In this document: positions 27,811 to 38,763 of the stretch, piece by piece
Layout: each line of letters starts with the position of its first letter
Position numbering within the stretch: the first letter of the stretch is position 1
Origin: Salisapilia sapeloensis
Taxonomy: Eukaryota; Oomycota; Peronosporomycetes; Peronosporales; Salisapiliaceae
Assembly (NCBI GenBank): GCA_023334545.1
Contig: JAADVB010000175.1
Span: 1 to 40,060, forward strand
DNA length: 40,060 nt
Reading direction: 5' to 3'
Translations under genes and position numbers: made by a program
Notes under the pieces: generated by a model
The model's database searches: none
The model's input: the letters and a program-made list of their open reading frames with translations, nothing else
Told to the model about the DNA's origin: nothing

Positions 27811-28449
27811 GCCTTAGTCGATGGAAGCCTGGATGAGAGGGGTTGGAGTCGTATAGAAGAATGACAAGCAGCTTTGCATGCTCAGTGCAGCGAGGAGTTT
27901 CAAATTCAACCCACAGCAACTCAGGCGCGCATATTTTTAGGATCAGCTTTTCACTCTGCTCTTCCAGCGACGAAACGGACGAGGTCTCATCTTTAGTGTT
28001 AGTCCAAGAAATACACGTGCACGCAATGCCGCGAGCTCAAGAATCTTGTACTTGTATACAAGCAGCAGTTTCGAAACCTATTGAAGCTCTTTAGCCACAG
28101 GATTGATTTGGATGAACTAGATAAAATTAGATTCCTCCGCAAGAATTTTAACGGCTGCGATCGTGCATTGGTTTCGCTACCATCCTCATTTATGATGCAC
28201 ATTCCGTCCAAAGAAGGTATGTTCTACGTGTGCAAGTTCTCGCATCTATTGCTTTCTAATTTAATTGCTGCGGAGTCGTACGCAGATTCATTGACTGTCA
28301 AGCACGTGGAAACCCAGGCATCGTTTCAAGATTATTGGTGTTATCTTTCCCCTATATTCTTCATAAAATGCCCCGAAATTGTGTCTCGATCGGATAGATA
28401 GCGGCGCGGCGGAGACGAAGAGAAATCATAGAGGATCGGATTGCATACC
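27811..28449. other. Divergent intergenic region
   Basis: This 639-bp stretch lies between the carbonic anhydrase start (minus) and the NIPA-like start (plus). Several short frames cross it, the longest 106 codons, with no recognisable content. It presumably holds both promoters and leaders. Confidence 0.4.
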
Positions 28450-29613
28450 ATGGGCTTTGTCGGGTGGCCACTTGGTCTCTTCTTGAGCGCTATCTCCAGC
28501 ATCTTTGGCATTTTGGGCAAACTGTTTCTAAAGCTCGCGCACAACCAGCGGGAGCGGCAGGACATGGGGATGGACACCTCGGAAGACGTGCACCTGGCCG
28601 TGGTCTACTTTTACGCTGGCCTTCTCAGCATGCTCGTACTCAATCCTGGTCTTGCAGCTCTGGCCTACTGCTTTGCATCCCAGTCGCTATTGGCGCCAAT
28701 GGCTGGACTGACGATCGGATGGAATACGCTCATGGCACCCTTGATCTTGTCGGAAGAACTGGCATCCCAAGCAGCGGTCGGCGCCATCCTGATCTTTACA
28801 GGATGCGTCCTCGTTGGCGTCTCTGGAACGCACACGGCGCCACCTCTTCCAGTCGAGACGCTTAGTCAACGCTTCTACTCGATTCCATTCATTGCCTACA
28901 CCGTGCTTCTTACAGCTCTTCTCGTGCTCCTGATCCACCATGCCAAGCCAGCTCTAAAGTTCGCCATGCAAAAGCGAGGCGACATCGATCGCATGGGCAA
29001 GTCTCCCAGTCGCAAGCGTGAGGAGCTCCCTGCGATCTCAAGAGCTTGTCTCAGTCTCTTTGCCGGCGTCATGAGCGGTCAGCTCTTCTTCATGTCCGTC
29101 ACGATGCGTCTCTTGCATGACGAGATGCGCTCGGGGATTTGGGCGTACCCGATCACATACATCTGCATATTTGGTGCCATCTCGACGGCGATTCTAGGAC
29201 TCATCCTGTTGAACGCCGCTCTTAAAGCCGAAGACGCAGTGGTGGTCATCTACCTGTACGAAGCTAGCTACATTATCGCAGGAGCTGTCTCTGGCCTGTG
29301 CTTCTTCCAGGACATGCGTGGTCTGGCAACTTGGCACTATGTTGTGTACTCTTGCAGTCTGGTTCTGATCCTAGGCGGAATCTTTCTCGTCTCCAAGCCA
29401 CTCGGGTCGACGGAACGACTGAGTCCGGAGGATAAAGAGAAACTAGTGCCATTGCTAGGAATTGACGAGCCAGAGGCACAAATGTTCTTCCGGAAGGACT
29501 CGTACTATTCTCTTCGACGCGCGTCCAACCCGTCGATGAACGACCATACAACGTGGGACGACAGCGACTACGAGATAGAAGGGAAAGAGAGAGCCAAGTC
29601 TATGCCAAAGTAG
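28450..29613 (+). CDS. NIPA-like / DMT-superfamily membrane transporter
   Basis: Single-exon 387-residue protein starting at the ATG at 28450, since the upstream frame has only a TTG. It opens GWPLGLFLSAISSIFGILGK and has about nine hydrophobic helices. The ALAYCFASQSLLAPMAGLTIGW and LILSEELASQAAVGAILIF segments resemble NIPA magnesium transporters (AFAPAxLVTPLGALSV). A cytosolic loop near residue 180 and a polar C-terminal tail (LRRASNPSMNDHTTWDDSD) follow. Mg2+ or another small solute is possible. Substrate cannot be read from the sequence. Confidence 0.8.
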   Translation: MGFVGWPLGLFLSAISSIFGILGKLFLKLAHNQRERQDMGMDTSEDVHLAVVYFYAGLLSMLVLNPGLAALAYCFASQSLLAPMAGLTIGWNTLMAPLILSEELASQAAVGAILIFTGCVLVGVSGTHTAPPLPVETLSQRFYSIPFIAYTVLLTALLVLLIHHAKPALKFAMQKRGDIDRMGKSPSRKREELPAISRACLSLFAGVMSGQLFFMSVTMRLLHDEMRSGIWAYPITYICIFGAISTAILGLILLNAALKAEDAVVVIYLYEASYIIAGAVSGLCFFQDMRGLATWHYVVYSCSLVLILGGIFLVSKPLGSTERLSPEDKEKLVPLLGIDEPEAQMFFRKDSYYSLRRASNPSMNDHTTWDDSDYEIEGKERAKSMPK

Positions 29614-29720
29614 ACGTCTTCCAGTGGTTTTTGCAACGCGAATCGGAATACAGAAGCAGAGTGTATTGGAGGTGAATTAAAAAGATAGATGAAGCTCTTT
29701 TCCATCCTTCAAGCTCTTGG

Positions 29721-30212
29721 TCAGTCGTCGTACGAAGGAACTTGGCTGTAGTCATATCCGCGCCACCCCTTGTAGCTACCGTACAGCTGGACTGTTGCGT
29801 AGCTTCCTGGGACGAAAGCTGCAGTTCACAAGTAGGTTTAGTCAGAGTATAGTTCTAGTCTGAGGAGTGTAGATACGCACTGACGAGGCCGAGGATAAAG
29901 AGGGAGAGTCCGCGTCGGTCTTCGTCCAGACCGATGACGGTGCTGGCGTAGATGAGGAGGGATCCGACAGTGAAGAGGCCCAGTGCAGCCAAACCTGTGC
30001 GAATAGGAAACCGACGTTTCCGTCGAGCGCAGTACGAGTTCTATGGTATCATCTGTGTTGGCACAATGACCAGTGCTTGTATATTTTTAAGATGCACGTA
30101 CGCTTTCAGCGTATGACAACTCGTTCGTTGCTTTGCTGATGGAGTCGAATTTGGTCTGACGGAAGCGCAGAGGCTCCTCCTGCCGGACTTCGTGCGTCGC
30201 GTCCGTTGCCAT
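29721..30212 (-). CDS. TMEM230: TMEM230-like small membrane protein
   Basis: Three exons (30212-30102, 30040-29881, 29818-29721) splice to 122 residues, close to human TMEM230 (120). Exon 1 is polar (MATDATHEVRQEEPLRFRQT). Two membrane helices follow (RTGLAALGLFTVGSLLIYAS and LFILGLVTFVPGSYATVQLY), then the diagnostic end YKGWRGYDYSQVPSYDD, matching the family KGYRGYSYDDIPDFDD. TMEM230 proteins occur in endosomal and secretory vesicles. The start codon is 88 bp from the divergent ARV1 start. Confidence 0.85.
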
Positions 30213-30300
30213 GAGGTTGTTCGGTGTCTCTTTGAGCTAAGTATCTTTGTACAACCTCCGTGCAACCTTCAGACAACGAATAGCGGACACTAGTGGGAAA

Positions 30301-31189
30301 ATGGGGAGTCATGCCAACGGACGGACGGAAATATGCGTGAACTGTGGCGAGGACGTTCCGATGCTGATTCGAGACTACGGCAAAGGGAACTTACGACTGG
30401 CAGTATGCGATTCTTGCGGTGGAGTTGCCGACAAGTACGTAGAGTATGAAACGATCTTGCAATTCCTGGATGTCATGCTCTTCCGACCTCGAGTATATCG
30501 TCATCTTTTGTTCAATCGATCAAACCCTATTGACATGGTACCAGTCTCATTGCAATGACTTTATCCTGTTGAGGCGAGTTCGGTTATATTGATTTTAATT
30601 CTTGTAGGCGACTGTCGTCAAAATGCTCTGTTTGCTGGTGCTGCTAGATACGAACGTCAAGGCATACTTGGTCGACAGCAATGTTGGCTACCATCATCTT
30701 CCTAGGGTTGCGACGCCTCTGACTGCTTGTAGCTTTCTCCAACTAGGCAACTTTTCATTGTGGCTCGTTCTTTTGTCGTTGATGGAAAACGCGGCGTATA
30801 TTGCAACTGTCCTTGTTCTTGTGAGGTCAGATCCTTTTCGAAGAGGTTGGGACGAGCGTCTTCGCATTAGCACAGCCGGAGCATGCAGTTTAAACTATGC
30901 CTTCTTTCAACAAATTGCCACAGTCTTGTGCGTTGGCAGTTTCGGCAAGTTCTTTGCATTGCTGACTGTCATCTGGGAGTACCACTGGTCCTGCTTCCAT
31001 GTCATAGCTGCAGTCGTGTCAGTTTCACATGCGCTGTCGCTGCGAATATACTTGAGAGAAGGTGAAGATAGCGTCGGTGGTCGACTTTCCGTTCTGACGA
31101 TCGTGCTGCTTAGCCTAGGTATACGATTTATGACGCAGCTAGTATTCTACCAACTCGGATGGTCCCCTCTCTTCTACGTTGTCGCTTAA
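30301..31189 (+). CDS. ARV1: ARV1 sterol-homeostasis protein
   Basis: Two exons (30301-30537, 30608-31189) give 272 residues. The ARV homology domain is clear: C12-x2-C15 (CVNCGEDVP), LAVCDSCGGVADKYVEYE with C36 and C39, then FLDVMLFRPRVYRHLLFN. The rest has about four to five membrane segments. ARV1 is an ER membrane protein affecting sterol transport and GPI synthesis. I start at the ATG at 30301; the frame upstream has only a TTG. Confidence 0.93.
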
Positions 31190-31277
31190 TCCAAACAATT
31201 AGACCTTGTGTGCTTTGTAGCTATTATTAGCCCTTCGTACCTGGTTCAAGCGTTGCTTGTACAACAGACCTAGTAAC

Positions 31278-32093
31278 ATGAATAATGTGGAGCTACCGCT
31301 CGTGCCATCGGCTAGGTCGAGAGGGTCGTCGGCAAACTCGGAGGCTAGTAGCTATTACTTTACCTCCGAAGAGCCAGAGCATTTAAGCGAAGAGAACCAA
31401 GGGGAGCAAGACGAGAAGGCTCCTTTGTGGGAAGAAGTCGAAACTTTTTTGAATAAACCATCGCCAAGTCTCACCAGTCTTGGTGTCGATGACAAAGATG
31501 ACAAGCACGAGCACAAAGTTGTACTGCCGCACCTGAAATCCTCCGTACGATCCAGTGGAAACGCAGGGAAGGGAAGGAAGCCTATCGGGAGACATCCTAA
31601 GGCAGGTGTGAAAGAGATCGACCCTCAACTGCTGCAGCAGGCGTTTGCCTATGCGGATCAAATCCAGCACCTTAACTTTGACGACTTCAGTCCTCGAGAA
31701 GAAACCAAGCCAGGTCGAGGGGCGAGTGGAGTCCAGGCTAAATCGACAAAGTCAGAGCATCCGGCTGTACCTCGAGCACCTCGTGATGAGAGTCGAAAGA
31801 CTGTGAGCCGAAAAGCAAGTGCGTACTCTTCGTCCGTTCGACCGACGGCGAACAATGCCAAGACTCGGAGGGCTGGCAAGGGTAAAGATAACGGTCCGCG
31901 ATGGGGGGAAGTGGAGGGTAAAAACGGTGCTGGAATGGACACTGATACGATGCAGGAGCTCATACATACGCTAGAGACTGGTGCTGCTGTGAGTGAACTG
32001 CGAGCACAGCTGGAACAGTCAAAGCAAAGTCTAGAGGCGTCTCGGTGCGTACTTCAGACCGCCGCCCAGACGTTTTACACCAAGAAAGAGTGA
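31278..32093 (+). CDS. Unknown low-complexity protein with C-terminal coiled coil
   Basis: Single-exon frame of 271 residues from the ATG at 31278. The N-terminal half is polar and acidic (SEEPEHLSEENQGEQDEK). The central helix DPQLLQQAFAYADQIQHLNFDDF is the most protein-like stretch and could be a conserved motif. A basic Ser-rich linker follows. The last 40 residues form a short coiled coil (SELRAQLEQSKQSLEASRCV). I recognise no family. Its stop is 35 bp from the convergent gene. Confidence 0.7.
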   Translation: MNNVELPLVPSARSRGSSANSEASSYYFTSEEPEHLSEENQGEQDEKAPLWEEVETFLNKPSPSLTSLGVDDKDDKHEHKVVLPHLKSSVRSSGNAGKGRKPIGRHPKAGVKEIDPQLLQQAFAYADQIQHLNFDDFSPREETKPGRGASGVQAKSTKSEHPAVPRAPRDESRKTVSRKASAYSSSVRPTANNAKTRRAGKGKDNGPRWGEVEGKNGAGMDTDTMQELIHTLETGAAVSELRAQLEQSKQSLEASRCVLQTAAQTFYTKKE

Positions 32094-32128
32094 ACAAATA
32101 TGAAACTTTACTTTTTTATCTTCCACAG

Positions 32129-32860
32129 CTAACTCGATAGCGCACAAGCGTTGATGAGATGGTCCTCTGCTTCTGAAAGGTCTGTGGCGACCTTTTCTAG
32201 TCGAGAAATCTCCTCTAGAGCTGCCTTTCGTTTGCTCTCCACGTTGCTCTGCAATTCGGCATTCCGCTTTTGCAGAAGTTCAACCTGTTCCTGCAGTTGC
32301 AGACGCTCTTCGTCTAGTACCTGCAGCCGGCTAGAGCGAATGAGTGAGTCTTCATCGCCCATGTCGACGTCCTCGTCCTCTTGCGTGTACTGCTCCATAC
32401 TAGAATGTCGTACGTATGATCAGATTGGTAAATTACAAATCAACAGTGATGAACGTACTTGTTGCGATGGGCGATTTGACGGATCTTTGTCAATTCGGCC
32501 TCTCGAATGCATCGCTCAAGCTCGAGTAAGCTCTGCCGAACATTGTGCTTATCCAGCAAGTAGTCGAATTGGATCTACCGAATACCTTCATAAGCCTCCG
32601 TACATTAACTGCGTGTTTGTGGGTAGTACCTCTAGCTTCTGACGGAGGTGGTAGAGGGACTGGGAAGACAGCTCGGACGGACTTTGGAACTTGGCTTGGA
32701 ATAGCTCCTGCATCATCTCAGGATCATCTTTACAGGCCTGCTCGAAGAACTTTCGAAGGTCGATGGCCATTGCGGATCCTACTGCGACCGTAAGTGCCTT
32801 CGTGAGCACTCTCTGCGTCCGCTGCGCTCGCATCGACCGATTCGTCGGTACTTCGTCCAT
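32129..32860 (-). CDS. Coiled-coil protein, candidate kinetochore Nnf1/PMF1-like
   Basis: Three exons (32860-32630, 32574-32459, 32399-32129) splice to 205 residues with matching phases. N-terminal helices (RTQRVLTKALTVAVG, RKFFEQACKDDPEMMQELF) lead to IQFDYLLDKHNVRQSLLELE and RCIREAELTKIRQ. The C-terminus is a long coiled coil (LDEERLQLQEQVELLQKRN). A helical N-terminus with an 'I/F-x-x-I/L-L-x-x-x-N/D-V' motif followed by 'L-x-x-L-x-x-x-I/V-x-E' resembles Nnf1/PMF1 of the MIS12/MIND kinetochore complex. This is a pattern match by eye, not proof. It is divergent from UNC45, with 98 bp between start codons. Confidence 0.65.
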
Positions 32861-32958
32861 CTTCGTGTATGGACTTGGTACATTGGTCGTTTCGAACAAT
32901 TAACTGGTGCGCGTTGAAAGGTGTTTGTTACAAACATAATCGCAATCGGATACAGATC

Positions 32959-35900
32959 ATGTCGGACATGGAGGAGATCGTGGTGCAGCTAGAGGCACTG
33001 CGGACAGAAGGCAACGACCACTTCAAAGCTAAACAGTATGGAGATGCAGTAGGAACGTACACGCGTGCACTCAATCTGCTACCGTCGACGGTGGAGGATG
33101 CAAAAGCGAAGGAACAACAAGTGCTTTTATTGTCAAATCGAGCAGCATGTCTGCTGCAGCTAAACAAGTACACGCAGGCTCATGAGGACTGCACCAAGGC
33201 TCTAGATCTCGATTCTTCCAATAGTAAAGCTCGATATCGTCGAGCACAGGCGTCGTTCGGACTGAACGATTTGACTCCTGCCTTTCAGGACGTACGTCAG
33301 GTGCTGCAGCAGACGCCTAACAACAAGTCCGCTTTGACTTTGGCACAGTCCATTAAAGAGAAAGCACAGGAAGATGTCCATGGCATTCGAAAGGCGCTGG
33401 ATTGTATCTCCCATACGCTTCTGAGCGAAGGCCAGGCAGCTGAGGGGGCTGAGAAGGACCCAAAGGAAGCGCTGCAGTTTCTCGCAGGGAAGTGTGCTTC
33501 AGATACAGCTACGATGTGCAGAGATTTGGAGCTGAAGGGGGGAGTGCCAGTCTTGTGGCGAGTGGTGAAAAAGTTATTGGAGACAGATCAAACGGAGATG
33601 CTGCAGCACGCAGCTGGGACGTTGGCGGTAGTGGCATCTGCATCCTCTCTTTTGGCGCAGAAAGTATATGAAACAGGGCTGCCGAGTGGAGGACTGCAAG
33701 CTCTGTTGGAGCACTTGCACTCGACAATCGCGTCCGAGTATAGTGGGAAGAAGCAGTCGTTGGACAATGGACAGGTGGCGTGCATGAAGTCTATTGTGAA
33801 GCTAGCTGCTTTTCTGTTCTCCCACCTCTTGATGGCCCAAGTGGACGGCAGTCAGCTGGATGTGCGTCGTAGCTGTACAGCACTTATGGACGGACTCCGA
33901 TCACGCTCACTCGAGCTCCGACTTTGCTCCTTGGATGGCTTCCTCCACTTGTTGTCGATGCTGCAAAAGTCGGATGTGGCACTCATCCAGCAAAAGTGTT
34001 CTACACTCATGCAGGAGCTCGGCATCTTTCAATTGCTGCACGCGACGGCATGTGACACCCTCCAGCAAAAGGCGTGGGAGCTGACAGAGCACGCACATTT
34101 GGTATCGACTGCCGAGACGCTGCTGAGTCGCCTTCCGCTCGTGTTTACTCAGTGTTTGTCTCTGTTCGAGAGTGATGAGAGTACACTGCAGAACGTTGCA
34201 CTCTCCTTTTGCATCGCCCCAGTGGTATCGACCAAACTAGACAAGGTGTCGATGGAGGAAGAGGGGGAGAAGAAGGTGAGTCTCCTTCTCCCAGGTGCTG
34301 CGAGCTGCCTGCTCTTGTCTTGTCTGTTTCTCCAGAACTCCAAGCTGGCAGTGTGGAGCGTCAAACAGGAGAAGGCTTCTGGCTTCTTGTCCCAGCTGTG
34401 CGGTATGCTGGAGCTGAGCAACAGGTCGCTTCTGTTGAACAAGCAGGTGACGAGAGAGTTGCAGGAGCTGTGGGTGGACTGCGTCGCCAGCGTCTGCGGA
34501 TCCAAGGAAGGCGTGGAGCTCCTGCCTCCGCCTTTGGTGTCGGAAGTAGTGAAGATCTCTGAGACAGAGATGGACGTGAAGAGTCATGACGATCTGCTCC
34601 TGCGAGCGAGCGCGTTGAGCGTGCGTGTGAAGATGACGATCATGCAGCAGCAGCTGGAGGACTTTGGCAGTGGAGAAGGAAAGGTCTTAGTGGACAAAGT
34701 GGTGCAGGTGCTCGTCCAGAGTCATGCGAGTGAGATGAGAGATCAGGAGCAGCAGCTGTACTGGAGTGGTTCGGCTCCGAAAGAGAGAGCGGTGGAGGCT
34801 CTGTCGTACTTGATTACCCAGACGCAGGTGAAGGACAGCTTTGTAAAGGAGAGGGAGGCCGTCGCGAGTGTCTTCAACATGATCCTGCCGTCGAATGAGA
34901 AAAAGCATGGCGTCGGGTATCGCTCGAACGTCTACTTTGGTGTCTTGTACATTCTGCTGCATTTGGTAACGTCCGAGTCGGCGCTCAAGAAGAAGCAGAT
35001 GGAGGGGATGGAGCTGTCTGCTGACCAGTACGAAGAGCTGCAGAAAGCTCTAAAGCAAAAGTCTGCATTGGAAGATGGCGACTCGAAAGACCAGATCAAA
35101 CGACGAGTGGCCTGTTTGATGCAAGAGGAAAAGGTCTGGACGACTCTAGTCTCGTTGATCAAGTGGGGAACAAAGCAGTCGTCCAACGTCGTCGACATGG
35201 GGCTCCAAGCAGCCTTCTACCTCGCTGACCAGGCCAAGGTGCGTGGACGCATGGTCCAGACAGGCGTCTTACAGGCTCTCCTTCCTCTATCGTTCCTCCA
35301 GGACGCGCAGAAGAAGATGTCGGACAAGGCGCAGATGGCAGCCCACACCATGAGCAAGATCCTAGTGACGACGAACCCCAACATGATTGGTGAGAACGTC
35401 TTGCTGTCGTTCCTCAAGCCGCTGCTGGATCTCTGCAAGCAGTCGACATCTCAGTTGGCGCAATTCGAGGCTCTTTTGGCCCTAACGAACGTCTTGAGTG
35501 TGTCTGATTCGACCAAGAAGCGAGTGTTGCAAGAGCCACAAGGACTCCACACCCTAGAGTACCTTCAGTTTAGTGACCACGAACTAGTCCGTCGAGCTGC
35601 CACCGAGAGCCTGACGAATCTCTTACCGAGCGACGAAATCATCGAAAAGGTTTTTCTGAACGGAGACAAGGTGAAGTTGTGGGTGGCGCTCAGCTCTCTC
35701 GTTGAGAGTGAGCGAGACGAAAAGACGAGTGAAGCAGCCCTTGGTGCGCTCGCGATGGTGTCTCAAGTGCCTGCCGCAGCCTATGTTATGATCAAGAAGG
35801 ACGGTGTCGACACGTTCGCAGAAGTGGTGGAGGGAGGAGAGAATGAAGACTTGGTCGTGCGAGCTATTGTGGCCTTGCAAAATATCGTGCAATTGGTCCA

Positions 35901-36099
35901 GAACACACCTCGAAAGGAAGAAGTCGAGTCAGTCGTGTCGAATGTCGACATTGGAGACATCCAAGCAGAAGTGGAGGAAGTGAGGAAACAGATGAAAGAC
36001 AGGAATGGACTGAAAGCTGCATTAAAAAGGTGGGGCGGCAAGGAAGGGATGGTGAAGGGCGCTGCGGCGGAGCTGCTCCAGACGATGCAACAGCTTTGA
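32959..36099 (+). CDS. UNC45: UNC45/UCS-domain myosin chaperone
   Basis: Intronless 1046-residue protein from the ATG at 32959. Residues 10-125 contain three TPR units (EGNDHFKAKQYGDAVGTYTR, LLLSNRAACLLQLNKYTQAH, ARYRRAQASFGLNDLTPAF) of the type that binds the Hsp70/Hsp90 EEVD end. The rest is alpha-helical with armadillo-like repeats and the UCS region near the C-terminus (for example KRVLQEPQGLHTLEYLQF and RRAATESLTNLLPSDE). UNC45 proteins fold myosin heads with Hsp90. Length exceeds the animal proteins (about 930-945) by about 100 residues. Confidence 0.93.
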   Translation: MSDMEEIVVQLEALRTEGNDHFKAKQYGDAVGTYTRALNLLPSTVEDAKAKEQQVLLLSNRAACLLQLNKYTQAHEDCTKALDLDSSNSKARYRRAQASFGLNDLTPAFQDVRQVLQQTPNNKSALTLAQSIKEKAQEDVHGIRKALDCISHTLLSEGQAAEGAEKDPKEALQFLAGKCASDTATMCRDLELKGGVPVLWRVVKKLLETDQTEMLQHAAGTLAVVASASSLLAQKVYETGLPSGGLQALLEHLHSTIASEYSGKKQSLDNGQVACMKSIVKLAAFLFSHLLMAQVDGSQLDVRRSCTALMDGLRSRSLELRLCSLDGFLHLLSMLQKSDVALIQQKCSTLMQELGIFQLLHATACDTLQQKAWELTEHAHLVSTAETLLSRLPLVFTQCLSLFESDESTLQNVALSFCIAPVVSTKLDKVSMEEEGEKKVSLLLPGAASCLLLSCLFLQNSKLAVWSVKQEKASGFLSQLCGMLELSNRSLLLNKQVTRELQELWVDCVASVCGSKEGVELLPPPLVSEVVKISETEMDVKSHDDLLLRASALSVRVKMTIMQQQLEDFGSGEGKVLVDKVVQVLVQSHASEMRDQEQQLYWSGSAPKERAVEALSYLITQTQVKDSFVKEREAVASVFNMILPSNEKKHGVGYRSNVYFGVLYILLHLVTSESALKKKQMEGMELSADQYEELQKALKQKSALEDGDSKDQIKRRVACLMQEEKVWTTLVSLIKWGTKQSSNVVDMGLQAAFYLADQAKVRGRMVQTGVLQALLPLSFLQDAQKKMSDKAQMAAHTMSKILVTTNPNMIGENVLLSFLKPLLDLCKQSTSQLAQFEALLALTNVLSVSDSTKKRVLQEPQGLHTLEYLQFSDHELVRRAATESLTNLLPSDEIIEKVFLNGDKVKLWVALSSLVESERDEKTSEAALGALAMVSQVPAAAYVMIKKDGVDTFAEVVEGGENEDLVVRAIVALQNIVQLVQNTPRKEEVESVVSNVDIGDIQAEVEEVRKQMKDRNGLKAALKRWGGKEGMVKGAAAELLQTMQQL

Positions 36100-37418
36100 G
36101 CTTGGTTGCTTGTCAGACCTCGGAGATGAATGTGTTTTGAAAATCTAGCAATTCATACGTTTTCATTTCTACCTTTTATCTGTTGTTTCATCCAGCCTAG
36201 ATTTGTCTGTTAGTGGTTACGTTGTATTGAAGTACGGGGTTTGGTTTTGTGAAAGAGTAGGAGCAAGCGCGGATCATTCATAACAGTTTTCTAAGATTCA
36301 CTAAATTCTTATGCTGCCGAGACAAAGCGACAATACTTGGCCTAGACTTGGTGATTTACTTTTGATCTTATGCAGGCAAGTTAAAATCAGCGGTGATATC
36401 AAAGCATAGAGCTACCCACTGCCTGTTTCGTAGAGTATCTATGCAGCATGGCTGCAGAATGTCAAGTAAATACTTGGTGGAGACATTTCCTATCGCTGTC
36501 AAATGATGACGTACATTGGCTGATCTGCTCTGGAACGCTAGATTGTCCTTAAGCAGACATGGCGGAAGCAGGCTTTCCAAAGATCGGATGACGCAATTTC
36601 CATCGAAGGAAAAATTGAGGTAGCATCTAAGCTAAGTTGAAGTTATGGTGGTCTTTCCATATCCGACGCAGCTTGTGCTAGCACACCCAGCAATATCCAA
36701 AGCGATAGAATATGTCGCTCGCAAAGACCATTTACGGCTTGGCTAGGAATCTAGACTAGTACAATGAAGCCTCGCGTCCAAGAGACTTTAATTTACATGC
36801 AATTGATGTTCCTACTGGTGGGAATCTACCAGTGGGAGTGCACAAAGAAGATGGATCGCTATCGGAGAAAGCGGTACACATACTTTGATATTTCAATTGT
36901 GTACGCTCAGGCTATCTTTCATTCTGACGATCTAGAATGCTAGCAAAGGTACCACAAAGCACCAACTGTTCGATTGAAGCATGACGGCGAATGTGGCACG
37001 GTTGCTTAGCAAATAGCACACAAGGCAGGATGATGACGCTTCATGTGTATGGCAAGTTCACGCGAAGATTTGGGAGATTACATGTTGGCTACTTTGTACG
37101 AATTTATTCTAGTCTGCGCCAATGCAGAGATACTCCAGATCTTTTTAATTATATCAAAAACGAGTGCGCACGCGCCATTCGTAGTGCACTCCTGGCACTT
37201 ACACAAGCGTTTCGTTGCTTAAAATACTGTATCATGTCTAGTTACCTGTCACATACATTTTTTCATAGTCGCACGCATTCTTCGGCCAACGACTTATTTA
37301 TCAATCTGCTCGGCTCCACGGAGAAACGACGGCGACACGCTCCTTTCATCGCGCTACAGGGAAGTCCATCGGACGACAGCTACCCCCTTATTGAAGAGGA
37401 TAAGAGGATCGGGCAAAA
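36100..37418. other. Gene-poor 1.3-kb region
   Basis: No gene is supported here. Protein-like fragments are present: on the minus strand at 36368-36600 (SANVRHHLTAIGNVSTKYLL) and on the plus strand near 36770-36900 (FNLHAIDVPTGGNLPVGVHK, then a stop). Both are cut off by stops and lack start or splice context. They could be remnants of an old gene or transposon. The last part should include the phosphatase promoter. A 209-codon frame at 36991-37620 overlaps the phosphatase exons in another frame. Confidence 0.4.
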
Positions 37419-38665
37419 ATGTCCTCATTCACCAACACAGATGATGCCCATGGTGCTTCCACTGTCCACGCCCGAGATGGTCGTGCATTTCATTCTTACA
37501 TCCACCACACTATTGCTCACTTGCTTCCCTCCGGACAGACGTCTTCGAGCTGCGGAGTCTCTTGTCAGAGCAGAGGCACTTGATGTCAGAGCTAGCACCA
37601 ACTACCAACGCTTTCCTTGAAAAGGTTTGATATGTTGTGCAACGTCTACTGAACGAGCTACAAGTGTAAACATTTGCTCCTGCGTAGGTGAAGAAGCTGA
37701 GTAAGCCAACAGACTACTACGGACACAAACGATCAGGGTTCTGTGTCGAATACAGGGAATTGACCATCCGAGTCGACAGCAGCGACTGGTTCCTCTCTGC
37801 CATCGAGCCCCAAAACGAGCGGACGAAGATGAAAAACCGATACCAGGACGTCCTTCCGTTCGCCCACTCTCTCGTCCCACTGTACAAGTCTCGAAAGTCG
37901 GCCCACAGTTCGTACATCAATGCGAACTATGTCGGGTACGAAGGAGGCGTCTCTCCGTCCGACGCAGTGTACATTGCCTGCAGTGCCCCCATTCCTGCAG
38001 TAATGGAGGACTTTTGGCTGATGGTATGGCAACAGGAGGTGCACGTGATCTTGATGCTGACAAACTTTGTCGAGGGCGAGCGGCAGAAGGCAGATCAGTA
38101 CTGGGACGCACACGAAAGAACCAAGTTTCACAACATAGCTGTGATGTTGCTGGATGAAGAGCAGCGGGAAGAAGGCTTCACCGTGCGCCGTTTTCTACTG
38201 CGCAATCGGAAGCTCGGGGAAGAGCGACGAGTGGAGCATGTGCAGCTGACGTCATGGCCAGACCACGGGGCGTTGACAGACTTTCGTGTGGTGGCACCAA
38301 TGTTGGACCGAGTAAATTTGAGGAAAACAGAAGCGGATGTCTTGACGAACAAGAGGACGAGAGTTGTAGTGCACTGCAGCGCCGGTATCGGACGATCTGG
38401 CACGTTTATAACGATCGATCTGCTCTTAAAAAAGCTGCGAACAGCTTTGAAGACTGCGGATAAGAACCTGCTCGATGAAGCCCTGAATGTGGAGCTCTTG
38501 GTGGAAAGACTCCGGACGCAGCGTCCTGGGATGGTGCAGACGCATGTATGATTATATATCGATGATCTCGATGTGGATGGTACTAACGAGATGTGAGTGT
38601 AGGAGCAATATGAGATGATCTATCGATATCTATCGGCCGTACTGTCCGAGTCGCAGCCGTGGTGA
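37419..38665 (+). CDS. Classical protein tyrosine phosphatase
   Basis: Four exons (37419-37479, 37539-37624, 37688-38545, 38603-38665) splice in phase to 355 residues. The catalytic domain includes NRYQDVLPF, NANYVGY, EDFWLMVWQQEV, the WPD loop in LTSWPDHGAL (about 239-241), and the signature VVHCSAGIGRSGTF with C278 and the arginine in GRSG. The C-terminal exon supplies EQYEMIYRYL, completing the QRPGMVQT...QY motif. There is no signal peptide or membrane segment. It should remove phosphate from phosphotyrosine in the cytosol. The N-terminal ~50 residues are a short helical extension. Confidence 0.92.
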
Positions 38666-38763
38666 ACAAGTAGATGGGAGGAGGAAGAGGTGTTGGGAGG
38701 GGGAATGGAGGAGATGTTTTCATTTGAAGAAGAAGGGTTATGCAATTTAATGTACTGTGGAAC

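Noticed and set aside
36991-37620. 209-codon plus-strand open frame
   Set aside because: It overlaps the phosphatase exons in another frame. The spliced phosphatase model in the other frame has clear catalytic motifs and matching junctions, so this frame is treated as chance.
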